A stretch of DNA of 64,000 nt, from contig CAZLUP010000003.1 of NCBI GenBank assembly GCA_964562685.1, positions 62,001-126,000 of the forward strand, given 5' to 3'. Numbering within the stretch: the stretch's first letter is position 1; each line of letters starts with the position of its first letter. The notes beneath the pieces were generated by a model. That model made no database searches. It saw only the letters and a program-made list of their open reading frames with translations, and was not told the origin of the DNA. This DNA is from Stanieria sp964562685 (GTDB lineage: Bacteria; Cyanobacteriota; Cyanobacteriia; Cyanobacteriales; Xenococcaceae). Made by a program: the position numbers and the translations under genes. Shown piece after piece: positions 1 through 9,116 of this stretch.

Positions 1-1074
1 TTCTGCGCCAACTTTACGCCAGTGATAATATTGAGAAATAGAGCGGTCTATTGGATTTCTCAACATCACAATTAATTTCATGTCAGGAAATAATTCGAGA
101 ATTCTGGGAGCTACTTCTGGATAATAAAGATGATCAGGACTACCTTCACCAGTGACATAATTTTTTCCTTCAGCAATGGCAGGAAAATGAGCTAAATACC
201 ATTCTTTACCAGCATCAAAATTAAAATTAAAGAATTTAACTTCTTTTTTAAGTGCAGGAACAAATTGAGGATGAAAAGTTAAATATTCATAAAGAGAAGT
301 TGTTCCGCAACGCATCGAACCAATAATGACAAATTTCGGTTCTTGTCCTCTTTTTCCTGCATCCCAAGCTTGTTCAATAAACTTCGGTTTTAGTTTTAAA
401 TTTTGTCGATAACTAGCATTTTGGTAACAACTTATTGCTTCATCTAAACGACCTAATTTAGTTAAAATATCTCCTAAATTAGAATAACCAAGTAAATAAT
501 CAGGACTTTTCCGAATTACTTCTTGATATGGTTTAATCATTCTTTCTAGTAATTCAGGTGAAAGTTTTTCTCGTTGAACTTTAATTAATAAACGATCATG
601 AGGTTGCCAAAATTCAGGCGCGATCGCAATTGCTTTTAAATATGCGTCAATTGCTGCTAAAGTATCACCTTGGCGATTATATAAATCTCCAATATAAAGA
701 TAAAACCATTTACGATCTAAATCTAATTCAACTGCTTGTTCATAAATCGAGATCGCATCTTGAAAAAGATTTTTTTTAGCTAAAGTTTCGCCAATCTTTT
801 GATATAAACTAATTGCTTTATCTTGGTGATTTAATTTAATTAAATACCTGCCCAATTCTTGGCAAGAATTAAAGAGTTTAGGTTCTAACTCCACAGTTTT
901 ATGATAATAATTAATTGCTTCTTGCCAATAACCTTTTTTAGTTAGGGCTTTGGCTAAACGATGATGAGCTTGAGCCGATTTTGGTTCAGTTTTAACAGCA
1001 CGACGATAAGCAAAAACAGCTTCTTCTAAATTACCTTGTTGTTCTAAGGTAGCTCCTAATTGTAAATCTTTCAT
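1..1074 (-). CDS. TPR-sulfotransferase fusion, C-terminus beyond the left edge
   Basis: An open frame of 358 codons starts at ATG 1074 and runs off the window without a stop, so the protein is partial. Residues 1-235 form about six tetratricopeptide repeats. From residue 248 a sulfotransferase domain begins. The PAPS 5'-phosphosulfate loop IIGSMRCGTTSL is at 250-261, and the 3'-phosphate motif LRNPIDRSISQYYHW is near 338-352. The family transfers sulfate from PAPS to a carbohydrate or protein hydroxyl. It lies 60 bp downstream of the next TPR gene on the same strand, so co-transcription is likely. The substrate is unknown; a role in sulfating the polysaccharide made by the neighbouring glycosyltransferases is inference. 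Confidence 0.9.
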   Translation of the reverse strand, partial: MKDLQLGATLEQQGNLEEAVFAYRRAVKTEPKSAQAHHRLAKALTKKGYWQEAINYYHKTVELEPKLFNSCQELGRYLIKLNHQDKAISLYQKIGETLAKKNLFQDAISIYEQAVELDLDRKWFYLYIGDLYNRQGDTLAAIDAYLKAIAIAPEFWQPHDRLLIKVQREKLSPELLERMIKPYQEVIRKSPDYLLGYSNLGDILTKLGRLDEAISCYQNASYRQNLKLKPKFIEQAWDAGKRGQEPKFVIIGSMRCGTTSLYEYLTFHPQFVPALKKEVKFFNFNFDAGKEWYLAHFPAIAEGKNYVTGEGSPDHLYYPEVAPRILELFPDMKLIVMLRNPIDRSISQYYHWRKVGAE

Positions 1075-1134
1075 AAGTTAAATACCTTGGCTAAAATTGA
1101 ATTAATTCTGAGAAAATACTTGAGAGCAAACTAC

Positions 1135-4100
1135 TTATTTCTGCTTGTTTTTAATCAAAGCTAAAATTTCCTGTTCGTAGCGAGCAAAAATATTTTGCCA
1201 ATCATAGGCTTGCTCGACTAATTTACGACCATTGACACTTAATCTTGTCTTTAATTCAAGATCTTTACTAACCTGTATCACCGCTTCAGCAAATTCTTTG
1301 GGAGTATCACGAATTAAAATGTTTACTCCATCAGTTACCTCTAATCCTTCGCAACCAAGACTGGTAGAAATCACTGGTAAACCCATTGCCATAGCATGAA
1401 GAATTTTGATCCTTGTCCCACTACCCAAACGGATGGGTACAATTGCAATTGAGCAATTCTGAGCTACATCGCTCATATTTTTGGGACTAGCGACGATTTC
1501 AATATCTGAATAACGAGTAGCTAAAGCTTGAATTTCAGCAGAAGGTTCGCGTCCGGCAATACAGAAAGGAAGCTGAGAATTTTGTTGACGAATTAGTGGT
1601 AAGATCTCTTCAGCAAAGTATAGTACAGCATCAATGTTGGGATAATAAGTCATTGTTCCCATGTACAACATTTTGTGTGCCTGACTATGGTTGACAGGAG
1701 CAATGTTGCGGGTGTCTATCCCATTCTTAACTACGATCACTTTACTGTTCGGACAACGACTGAGCAATTCTTGTCGATCATCTTCACTAACTACAGTAGT
1801 TAAAGTAAATTTAGACCAAGTTTTGTTTTCGTAGGCTTCAAGTAATTTAGATTCCCGTTCAGAATCCAAAAACACTCTAACTGCTTCTACATCTGTTGCA
1901 GCCGTTGCAATATCGGACTCGGTAATCGTAGCGCATTGTTTGAGAATTCTTGACTCAATATTATGTTCATTTAAGATTGTCAGATGATTTTTGAACAGTT
2001 CATGATAGGGAGTAGCAAAAATAAAATCAAATAAAACTGCATCGAACTTAACTTGACTAAATTGTTGGAGAACTTTCCACATATTCCAAGTTCCCCATTG
2101 GTAGATTTGTTTTTGTTGATCGACTCGACGTGGTGCTAAAGGTACACCTAGTTTGACCATAATGGCGCGATCGCAATACTCTTGTAAATCCTCTTCAATT
2201 TGATAATCAGCCTCATCAAAAATAAAAGAAACAACTGTGAGATGATGGCGACTCCCTAAATATTTGATTTCTTCAAACATCCGAATCGCTCCCCCTGTAT
2301 TGGGAGGATAGGGAGGATAGGGAGTAATTAGCAAAATTCTCAGCTGATCATGGCATTCAGTTTGCTTTAACTGCTCACAATAATCTAGAACTTGCTGCCA
2401 ACGGTGTAATAATTGCTGAGATTGTTCTCTATTTTCGTAAAATCCTGCAAAATCTGGATTAAGTTCAATTGCTCGACTATAAGCTGAAATTGCCTCCGCT
2501 AAATCCCATCTACCCTTCAGTGCATCACCGTAACCATTGTAATACCAACAGTTATTCGGTTCTAATTGTAAAGCTTGACGATAACATTCGATAGCGCGAT
2601 CGAGATTAGCCTGTTTTGTCAAAGCATTACCTAATTGAAAATAAGCTTCTGGATAATTAGGATGAAATTCTAAAGCTGTATTTAAAGCAACAATTGCCAG
2701 ATCGATCTGATTTTCTCCTAAATATGTTTTAGCCTTGGCGAGAAAAGCTTCAGCTTTTTCTGGTTGTTCTTTTGATGATGCTGGAAGACTACTAAGTAAA
2801 AGTTTTTGATTAAACTGTGCTTGTTCGGGTAATAACTTGGCTAATTGAGTCGATATTTCACGATTTTGAGGCTGGTATTGAAGAGCTATTTGATAATAAA
2901 CGATCGCTTTTTCTAGCTGATTCTGTTTAACTAAGGCATTACCTAACTGTAAATACAGTTTGCCATTATCTGGTTGCAGCGCGATCGCTTTATAATAATT
3001 GTGAAGATTATCAGGATTTAATTGAATCTCGCGCTGATAATAACTCAAAGCTCGATCCGAATCAATTTTAGAGCGATGTCCTAAGGCATCAGCTAATTTA
3101 ATTCCTACCGTCGGCAAATCTGGCTTAAGTTCAATGGCTCGACGATAAGCTACTACTGCTTCATCCCATTTACCCAAGTTACTAAAAATTTCGCCTAAAT
3201 TATAATAAGCCCAAGGAAAATCGGGGTTTAATTCACTCGCTCTTCTAAAAGCTACCGCAGCCTCTTCCCATCGGCTTAATTGAACTAAGGCATCACCTAA
3301 ATTATTATGTGTCCAACAAAAATCATCTTTGACTTGAATTGCTGCTTGATAAGCAGTAACCGCTTCTTCCCATCGGTATACTTTACTCAGTGCATCACCA
3401 AGATGATGACAAGCTTCCCAATAATCAGGTTGTAGTTTGATCGCTTGTTGATAACAGATAATAGCATCTTGCCATTGTTTTTGTTGAGTGAAAACAAATC
3501 CAAGACGATAATGATGTAGAGCAATTTGAGAATTATATTGAACCGCCTTGCGATAATATTGAATTGCTTCTTCTAATTTTCCTTTGCTATGTAAAATTTC
3601 TCCTAGATGTAAATAAGCTTCTGCTAAATTAGGAGCGAGTTCCAAAGCACGACGATAACAAGTTATCGCTTCATTTAGTTGATTGTGTTTGACAAAAGCA
3701 TTGCCCAATTGCAAATGTTCTTCTGCTTTGACACTGCCCGGCTCCAAACTATAAGCTTGATACCAATATTTAATTGCCTCAGCAGATTGATCCGCTTTTT
3801 CTAACGCCCTAGCTAAATTACGATAAACACCTGCCAATTGAGGATTTAATGTAATTGCTCGCTGATAACAGTTAATCGCTTCTTGCCACTGTTGTTTTTG
3901 AGCGTATAAACTACCTAAATTTGAGTAAATAGCTGCCGAGTTAGGATTGATTTGAGCTTTTTGTTGATATTGAGCAATCTTTAAATCAATAGCTTCAGTA
4001 GGAACAGGACTTGTTTGTGTAGTTATTTCCTGTTTAACTGGGGAACGCAAGTCCGTGCCGTCTCCGTTCGGGAACGACTCGGAGTTCAACTCCGAGTCGC

Positions 4101-5427
4101 AAGCCCGAAGTGATTCCCACCCGTTGAACGGCGGAGTACCTGCGATTTGATTGGGAGACTGCAAAACATTCTCACTAGTTGATAGCAATTTTTGTTGAAG
4201 AGGATTATTTCCTTTTAATCTATTTTGATAGTGCCAAGCTTGCTCATAATAAGTAGCAGCTTCTTGCCATCGTCCTAATTGTTCCAAAACTTGAGCCAAT
4301 TTTTGATATCCTTCTTGTAAGGAAGGCTCTAATTTAATTCCATAACGATAGTGAATTATTGCTTGTTCTAACTGATCTTCTTCTCTAAGCCAATCTGCTA
4401 ACAGAATATGATCTTTGGCCTTCGCTCGCTCTGGCTCTAAGCTCAAAGCTTGATGATGATATTGCCAAAATTTACTCGTTTCTCCTAACTGTTGATAAAC
4501 TTTCGCTAGATTTTCATAAGCACCTGCAAATTTGGGGTTAATAATAATCGCTTTTTGATAATATTCAATTGCCTGTTGCCATTGCTTTTGCCCAGCATAT
4601 AAACTGCCTAAATTTGCATATACTTCAGCTAAATCTGGTTGTATAGCGATCGCTTTAGCATAATAACCCATTGCTTCGGCAGTTTTACCACTTCTTTGCA
4701 GTGCATTGCCCCAAATTTTATAAGCCTCCGCAGAATTAGGCTCAATTTCCAAGACTCGCTGACAGGCAACTATTGCTTGTTGCCATTCTTGGCGATCACA
4801 ATAAGCTAAAGCCTGTTGTAAATATACTCGAGCAGCTTCTAATCCTAAGCTATTAGCAATTTCAGGTTTGTTAGAATGAGGCTCTTGATTAGTAGCCGAT
4901 TTTTCAATTAATTTAAAAGAAAAAGACGATTTTTCTGAAGAATAAACTGCTGATAGCTGTCTATATTGAGGTGAATTAGGATCAAAGTCAGGAAGTTGTA
5001 ATTTTGTTGAGAAGCTGCGATGGGAATGCTCTTCTGTTTCGCTGGTGTTGACAGTTAGGTGTGACAAAGAATTTTTTTCCAACTGTGACAGTGAAGTCTT
5101 CCCTTCAGCAGTCCAAGAATTGTTGAGCATAATCGCCTTGCGATAGTGAATCATTGCCTCGGGAATTTTACCGATTTTTTGCAAACCTACCGCCAATTTT
5201 TGACGAGCCAAACCTAAATCTGGTTCAATTTCTACTGCTTGACGATAAAGCTTAATCGCCTCAGTAAACTTACCTTGTTCCCAAAGTCGATCTGCTTGAT
5301 AAATTTTAGTACTGGCTAAATCTGGTAATTTTAAGTAAGAGTTAACATCTGGAGACTTTGGATTAACATTGTCATTATTTTTGACAAAAGCAGCAGAATT
5401 CAACAAATTTTTCAGACGATCAAACAT
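1135..5427 (-). CDS. Giant TPR protein with C-terminal GT4-type glycosyltransferase
   Basis: This 1430-residue protein has TPR units of about 34 residues from roughly residue 35 to 1020, then a GT-B fold glycosyltransferase at 1029-1430. The catalytic part opens with LRILLITPYPPYPPNTGG, typical of GT4 donor-sugar transferases. It has the late acceptor/donor region GSGTRIKILHAMAMGLPVIST used for nucleotide-sugar binding. The TPR part is collinear with the first 840 residues of the protein at 11869-16308, but the catalytic head differs. Residues about 430-462 are a GC-rich, palindrome-encoded insert in a linker between TPR blocks. It probably transfers a sugar to a surface glycan or protein with the TPR array as docking scaffold; donor and acceptor are unknown. 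Confidence 0.92.
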   Translation of the reverse strand: MFDRLKNLLNSAAFVKNNDNVNPKSPDVNSYLKLPDLASTKIYQADRLWEQGKFTEAIKLYRQAVEIEPDLGLARQKLAVGLQKIGKIPEAMIHYRKAIMLNNSWTAEGKTSLSQLEKNSLSHLTVNTSETEEHSHRSFSTKLQLPDFDPNSPQYRQLSAVYSSEKSSFSFKLIEKSATNQEPHSNKPEIANSLGLEAARVYLQQALAYCDRQEWQQAIVACQRVLEIEPNSAEAYKIWGNALQRSGKTAEAMGYYAKAIAIQPDLAEVYANLGSLYAGQKQWQQAIEYYQKAIIINPKFAGAYENLAKVYQQLGETSKFWQYHHQALSLEPERAKAKDHILLADWLREEDQLEQAIIHYRYGIKLEPSLQEGYQKLAQVLEQLGRWQEAATYYEQAWHYQNRLKGNNPLQQKLLSTSENVLQSPNQIAGTPPFNGWESLRACDSELNSESFPNGDGTDLRSPVKQEITTQTSPVPTEAIDLKIAQYQQKAQINPNSAAIYSNLGSLYAQKQQWQEAINCYQRAITLNPQLAGVYRNLARALEKADQSAEAIKYWYQAYSLEPGSVKAEEHLQLGNAFVKHNQLNEAITCYRRALELAPNLAEAYLHLGEILHSKGKLEEAIQYYRKAVQYNSQIALHHYRLGFVFTQQKQWQDAIICYQQAIKLQPDYWEACHHLGDALSKVYRWEEAVTAYQAAIQVKDDFCWTHNNLGDALVQLSRWEEAAVAFRRASELNPDFPWAYYNLGEIFSNLGKWDEAVVAYRRAIELKPDLPTVGIKLADALGHRSKIDSDRALSYYQREIQLNPDNLHNYYKAIALQPDNGKLYLQLGNALVKQNQLEKAIVYYQIALQYQPQNREISTQLAKLLPEQAQFNQKLLLSSLPASSKEQPEKAEAFLAKAKTYLGENQIDLAIVALNTALEFHPNYPEAYFQLGNALTKQANLDRAIECYRQALQLEPNNCWYYNGYGDALKGRWDLAEAISAYSRAIELNPDFAGFYENREQSQQLLHRWQQVLDYCEQLKQTECHDQLRILLITPYPPYPPNTGGAIRMFEEIKYLGSRHHLTVVSFIFDEADYQIEEDLQEYCDRAIMVKLGVPLAPRRVDQQKQIYQWGTWNMWKVLQQFSQVKFDAVLFDFIFATPYHELFKNHLTILNEHNIESRILKQCATITESDIATAATDVEAVRVFLDSERESKLLEAYENKTWSKFTLTTVVSEDDRQELLSRCPNSKVIVVKNGIDTRNIAPVNHSQAHKMLYMGTMTYYPNIDAVLYFAEEILPLIRQQNSQLPFCIAGREPSAEIQALATRYSDIEIVASPKNMSDVAQNCSIAIVPIRLGSGTRIKILHAMAMGLPVISTSLGCEGLEVTDGVNILIRDTPKEFAEAVIQVSKDLELKTRLSVNGRKLVEQAYDWQNIFARYEQEILALIKNKQK
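4041..4140. repeat. GC-rich palindromic repeat inside a coding sequence, copy 1
   Basis: A 100-bp GC-rich block sits inside the AT-rich TPR-glycosyltransferase gene. It contains three hairpins: a perfect 11-bp inverted repeat with a 1-base centre at 4076-4098 (centre GAGTTCAACTC), a 5-bp one at 4121-4131 and a 5-bp one at 4065-4076. It is read through in frame without a stop. Read on the minus strand it begins GGTACTCC, then GTTCAAC, and includes GGAGACGGCAC. The same landmarks occur in the element at 15841-15890, so the two are one repeat family. Confidence 0.8.
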
Positions 5428-5822
5428 AATTAAGCTGAGATAGCGAAGAGAAATGAATAACGTTCAGCTTGAAACAACAATAATCTTATTGAAACTACAG
5501 TAGAAATTACTTGCGTGAAAACACTAGATTTTAGTTAATAATTCGGATTAATTTCAGCTAAATATTTTCATGATCTCTGTAAAAACTTTTAAGAAGCAAA
5601 ATTCAGCCCAAAATTAACAACAGATTGCTAGTATCGTCGATAAAAATAAATATTTCTTGAAAGAATTAAACATTAATTAATACATACTCAATTATCACTA
5701 CTCAAATGCGAGCAGCTTCGCGCTTCGCGTAGTGATTGCTATTCTAGAAATCAATTAAGCTATAGGATAAAATTAGACCGACTTAACACAATTGAGCGCA
5801 GGTTTCAGAAGGAGCAAACATC
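5428..5822. other. Intergenic region between divergent genes
   Basis: This 395-bp AT-rich spacer separates the minus-strand TPR-glycosyltransferase from the plus-strand coiled-coil gene, so it should hold promoters for both. I could not pick out convincing -35/-10 pairs. It contains a small GC-rich dispersed repeat at 5708-5739 and the ribosome-binding site AAGGAG at 5809-5814. Confidence 0.5.
5708..5739. repeat. Small dispersed GC-rich repeat, intergenic
   Basis: A 32-bp block containing CTTCGCGCTTCGCG stands out from the AT-rich spacer. Its composition and ends (GCGA near one edge, a degenerate GATTGC at the other) resemble the GCGATC-bounded hairpin repeats at 32616-32650 and 39186-39220. 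The family assignment is tentative. Confidence 0.5.
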
Positions 5823-6566
5823 TTGAGTTGGCGACTAAAATTATCCAATTGGCTTTCGGATGGTATTTTAGATAAATATCAGCAACAAATAGAATCAGCA
5901 AAAGCTAAATTAAATCAAACAGAATCGGAACTAAATAATTTAAAAATTCAATTAAAACAATCTCAGGTAGAACTACAACAAACTCTGGCACAACTCCAAA
6001 TTAATCAAGGTTTTCAGATAGAATTAGGCGAAAAACAAATTCAACTGCAACAAACCAAAGCTCAACTTCAGCAGTGTCAAGCGCAACTTCAACAGAAACA
6101 AGAACAGTTAGAAAAGTCCCAAACTCAACTCCAGCAAACTCAAACAAAATTAGTCAATTCTCAAGATTGGCTACAACAAATTCAGGCTCCTATTCAGGTG
6201 GTAGAAGTTAAACGTTTACCGCAAAAAGATTTTGAGGCTTTATGGGGTTTTGGAATCGGTTCTCCTCTTCCAGAAAGCCAAGCTATTGGGGGTTCTCTTT
6301 TATTTAAAGGATGGGTATTAGGCAAAAAATCTCTAGCTAAAAAAGTTAGAATTACTTATCAAGGACAAATGTTGATTGAAACTCCAGTTGAACAACCTCG
6401 CCCAACGATTACTCAGTATTATCCGGATATACCAGCAGCAGCTAACAGTGGTTTTGAAACTCCTTTTTCAGTGACAGCAATGGGTTCGGAAGCTGAATTA
6501 GAGTTACAAGCTGTTTTAGAAGATGAAAGTATTATTCCCCTTAGTGTTATTTACCTAAAACGCTAA
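5823..6566 (+). CDS. Coiled-coil protein with C-terminal beta-sandwich-like domain
   Basis: The 247-residue product starts at TTG 5823. AAGGAG eight bases upstream and the lack of a nearby ATG decide this start. Residues 15-122 are a long glutamine-rich coiled coil with heptad-like Leu/Gln repeats. Residues 125-247 are a compact domain with GGSLLFKGWVLGKKS and a pattern (I.TPVEQPRP, YYPDIPAAANSGFE) that I associate with all-beta domains near cyanobacterial glycosyl- and sulfotransferases. No signal peptide or membrane segment is visible. It is the only plus-strand gene in the glycan locus. It may be an assembly or docking partner for the TPR enzymes (inference); no enzymatic motif is seen. 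Confidence 0.75.
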   Translation: MSWRLKLSNWLSDGILDKYQQQIESAKAKLNQTESELNNLKIQLKQSQVELQQTLAQLQINQGFQIELGEKQIQLQQTKAQLQQCQAQLQQKQEQLEKSQTQLQQTQTKLVNSQDWLQQIQAPIQVVEVKRLPQKDFEALWGFGIGSPLPESQAIGGSLLFKGWVLGKKSLAKKVRITYQGQMLIETPVEQPRPTITQYYPDIPAAANSGFETPFSVTAMGSEAELELQAVLEDESIIPLSVIYLKR

Positions 6567-6894
6567 AGTTGAATATTTATTTTTAGTTTGGCATATTATT
6601 TCACAGCAATTTTTATCAAGATACGAAAAAATTAGCAGGACAACAAATAGCCTTAAATTTAAATATTTTGAATTTTCGCTTCTTGACTTAAGAAGAGGGA
6701 AAGATTGCGTTTTAATACCAATTTTCTCAAGTAATGAGAGGCTAGATAAATCTTAATGAAACTCGCGAAGACAGAGAGCAGAAGGCAGTTTTAATTTAAG
6801 TAATAAATTAAATTATTTAAATAGGCAAAAAAAAGTAGGTAAAAATTAGAAATTACCCACTCTCAAAAATCTTATTTGCAATATTATCTATTAA
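6567..6894. other. Convergent intergenic region
   Basis: This 328-bp spacer lies between the 3' ends of the coiled-coil gene and the minus-strand TPR gene. It is AT-rich. The only structure I see is the minus-strand terminator at 6827-6860. Confidence 0.5.
6827..6860 (-). terminator. Rho-independent terminator of the TPR gene
   Basis: On the minus strand an 8-bp stem (GTGGGTAA with TTACCTAC, one G-U pair) closes a 10-base loop and is followed by eight T residues. It lies 35 bp past the stop codon of the 280-residue TPR gene. Confidence 0.65.
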
Positions 6895-7737
6895 TTATTG
6901 AGCAGCACGATCATAACATTGTTCTGCTTCTTGTTCTCTACCTTGTTTCTTTAAAATATCTCCGATTAAACGGAAAATATAGATAGCATCTGGTTTAACT
7001 TCTATAGCTTTTTGATAACAGCGAATTGCCGTATCTAACTGATCTTTTTGCTGAAAAACATCTCCTAATTTCTTGTATGCCGAACCAGAATCGGGCTTAA
7101 GCTGAGTTGTTTTCTGATAATAACGAATTGCCTCATCAAGTTGTCCTTGTTTGAACAATGCGTCCCCTAAAGATAAATAAACTTTAGCCGAATCTGGTTT
7201 CAGTTGAATCACTTTTTGATAATAACTAATCGCTTCATCAAAACGTTCCTTTTTCATCAAAGTATCGGCATACTTAGTATAAAAACCAGCGTTCCAGTTT
7301 GAATTCAATTCTGCTGCTTTTTGATAATAATTAATTGCAGATTCGATCTGATCTTGTTCTTGTAGAAGCAAATCACCTAATTCTTTATAAACTTTAGCAG
7401 GAAGATCGGGTTTTAATTCAATCGCTTCTTGATATGCTGCGATCGCAGCATAAATTTTGTTTTGTTGTTGTAAAACTTTAGCTAATTTTAGATATGGAGT
7501 ATAATTTTCTGGATTTAAACCAATCATGCGTTGATAGCATTTTACTGCTTCTGACCAATTTTGCTGAGATTCATAAATTTCAGCTAACTTGGGTAATGGT
7601 TGAGTATAGTTAGGTTTAATTTTAATTGCTTGCTGATAGCTTTGAATTGATTCTTCAAAATTTCCTTGTTCTTTTAATTCATTTCCTTTTTCAAAATTAG
7701 CTTTAGCTTTTTCTCCAGTTTTGTTAATAGAACTCAT
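6895..7737 (-). CDS. Tetratricopeptide repeat protein
   Basis: The 280-residue protein is almost wholly TPR: about seven units of 34-36 residues follow one another from residue 12 to the end, with the usual A-x-x-x-Y-Q-K-A-I-x-L-x-P signature. There is no signal peptide, membrane segment or catalytic domain. TPR arrays bind proteins or peptides. In this locus it may be a stand-alone version of the scaffold that elsewhere is fused to transferases. A terminator follows at 6827-6860. Its specific partner is unknown. Confidence 0.85.
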   Translation of the reverse strand: MSSINKTGEKAKANFEKGNELKEQGNFEESIQSYQQAIKIKPNYTQPLPKLAEIYESQQNWSEAVKCYQRMIGLNPENYTPYLKLAKVLQQQNKIYAAIAAYQEAIELKPDLPAKVYKELGDLLLQEQDQIESAINYYQKAAELNSNWNAGFYTKYADTLMKKERFDEAISYYQKVIQLKPDSAKVYLSLGDALFKQGQLDEAIRYYQKTTQLKPDSGSAYKKLGDVFQQKDQLDTAIRCYQKAIEVKPDAIYIFRLIGDILKKQGREQEAEQCYDRAAQ

Positions 7738-7995
7738 ATCTTTTTACCTCATTGATTGTAAATATCGATCTTCAAATTTATAAACAAGATTTAGACCATA
7801 TTTATTAGTTAAAAAACTAATTAATTTTTGCCCAAACCATATTAGTCCAAATTATTTCTATCTTTTTACATACTTGCTATAACTCCTTGATTGGCTTTGT
7901 TTTTATATTCAAAATTAATAGCTTATACTCCTATACCAGCGAATAAATAATACTCAAAATATAAAATAATCTGTTTATAATTGTTTACGAATACT

Positions 7996-9054
7996 TTATT
8001 TTGCCTCAGCCAATTTAACCATAACAAAAGCCATCGCTTCATTTAATAACGATGGAGATAAATCTGTAATTATTTTTTTGATATCCATATAATTTTTTGA
8101 TTCTGTAGGTGATTTGAGAAAAAGTCTAAATTTATCTCGAGAAGCAAATCTATCTATTAATTCTAAATTAGACCCATAATAATAATCAAATACTTGTTTT
8201 TTCTGTTCCAGAGACATAAAATCAATTTTTTCTTGATTAAATCCTCTATGTTGAGCAAATTCTTGTATATATTTAGAGATTTTTTCTCTTGTCCTAATAG
8301 TTTCTTCTTGTAAAAATAACCATGATAGTTCTTCTGTTTCTTTCATAAAAGAAAATATTTTTTGACATAAAATAATTGTTTTGTAAGAAGGCGATATATT
8401 GTAGTTTTTAGATTCTTGCAATAAATCAGAAGGTATCCCTTGAATTCCAATAAAATCAAAAAAGTTACTTAATAGACCACTATTAGAATATACCAAGTCC
8501 TCAAAAGATAAAATATGTAAATAAGAAGGTTGGAAATATTCATCCCAAAAATCGCAAACCTCATTATATTTTAAGGCACGCAAAGATAAAGAAAAACGCT
8601 CAAACCAAGCATCAAAATTATCAAAAGTTATACCATTTTTTGCTAATTGCGCCCATTGTGAAGATAACCATTGATATTGATTTCTATAAATAAAAACCAA
8701 ATGTAATTCTAAATTATTTGGAAAGCAATCACGTAACTGTTGCAGTTGTTGTTTTTCTGTTATTTGAATAAAATTTTCTGCACTAATTATAAAATGCTCT
8801 GCATCTGAGTTATTTATTTCTTGTTGAAGGTTATCAAATAAAATATTTTTTCCATTTTTAAAATTATTTGTTAATACTTCTAAAGCAAGTTCATGATGAA
8901 CATAAGAATTGCCTAATTCACCTCTACCAGTTTTTAGGTATTTTATCCCCATTTTTTCTAAGTTTTTTTCCTGTTTTTTTAACCAGTGTTGAATAGTTGT
9001 AGAACCACATTTTTGATGACCAACATGGAGATAAAGTTTTTTAGTGGCAGTCAT
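7996..9054 (-). CDS. Sulfotransferase-like protein
   Basis: The product of 352 residues starts at ATG 9054, preceded by AGGA; an in-frame GTG at 9069 lacks a ribosome-binding site. The N-terminus reads KLYLHVGHQKCGSTTIQ, a P-loop-like 5'-phosphosulfate-binding motif placed at the extreme N-terminus as in sulfotransferase-fold proteins. The second motif, FIYRNQYQWLSSQW near residue 110, corresponds to the 3'-phosphate-binding Arg/Ser region. It has no TPR units, unlike the fusion at the left edge. It lies 62 bp downstream of the TPR-GT8 gene on the same strand. The likely role is sulfation of the surface polysaccharide made by this locus (inference from context). Confidence 0.75.
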   Translation of the reverse strand: MTATKKLYLHVGHQKCGSTTIQHWLKKQEKNLEKMGIKYLKTGRGELGNSYVHHELALEVLTNNFKNGKNILFDNLQQEINNSDAEHFIISAENFIQITEKQQLQQLRDCFPNNLELHLVFIYRNQYQWLSSQWAQLAKNGITFDNFDAWFERFSLSLRALKYNEVCDFWDEYFQPSYLHILSFEDLVYSNSGLLSNFFDFIGIQGIPSDLLQESKNYNISPSYKTIILCQKIFSFMKETEELSWLFLQEETIRTREKISKYIQEFAQHRGFNQEKIDFMSLEQKKQVFDYYYGSNLELIDRFASRDKFRLFLKSPTESKNYMDIKKIITDLSPSLLNEAMAFVMVKLAEAK

Positions 9055-9116
9055 AATTCCTATTCTCACAAATTACAAAGTTAATAATAATTAGACAGAG
9101 TTTTTTGTTCAAAAAA

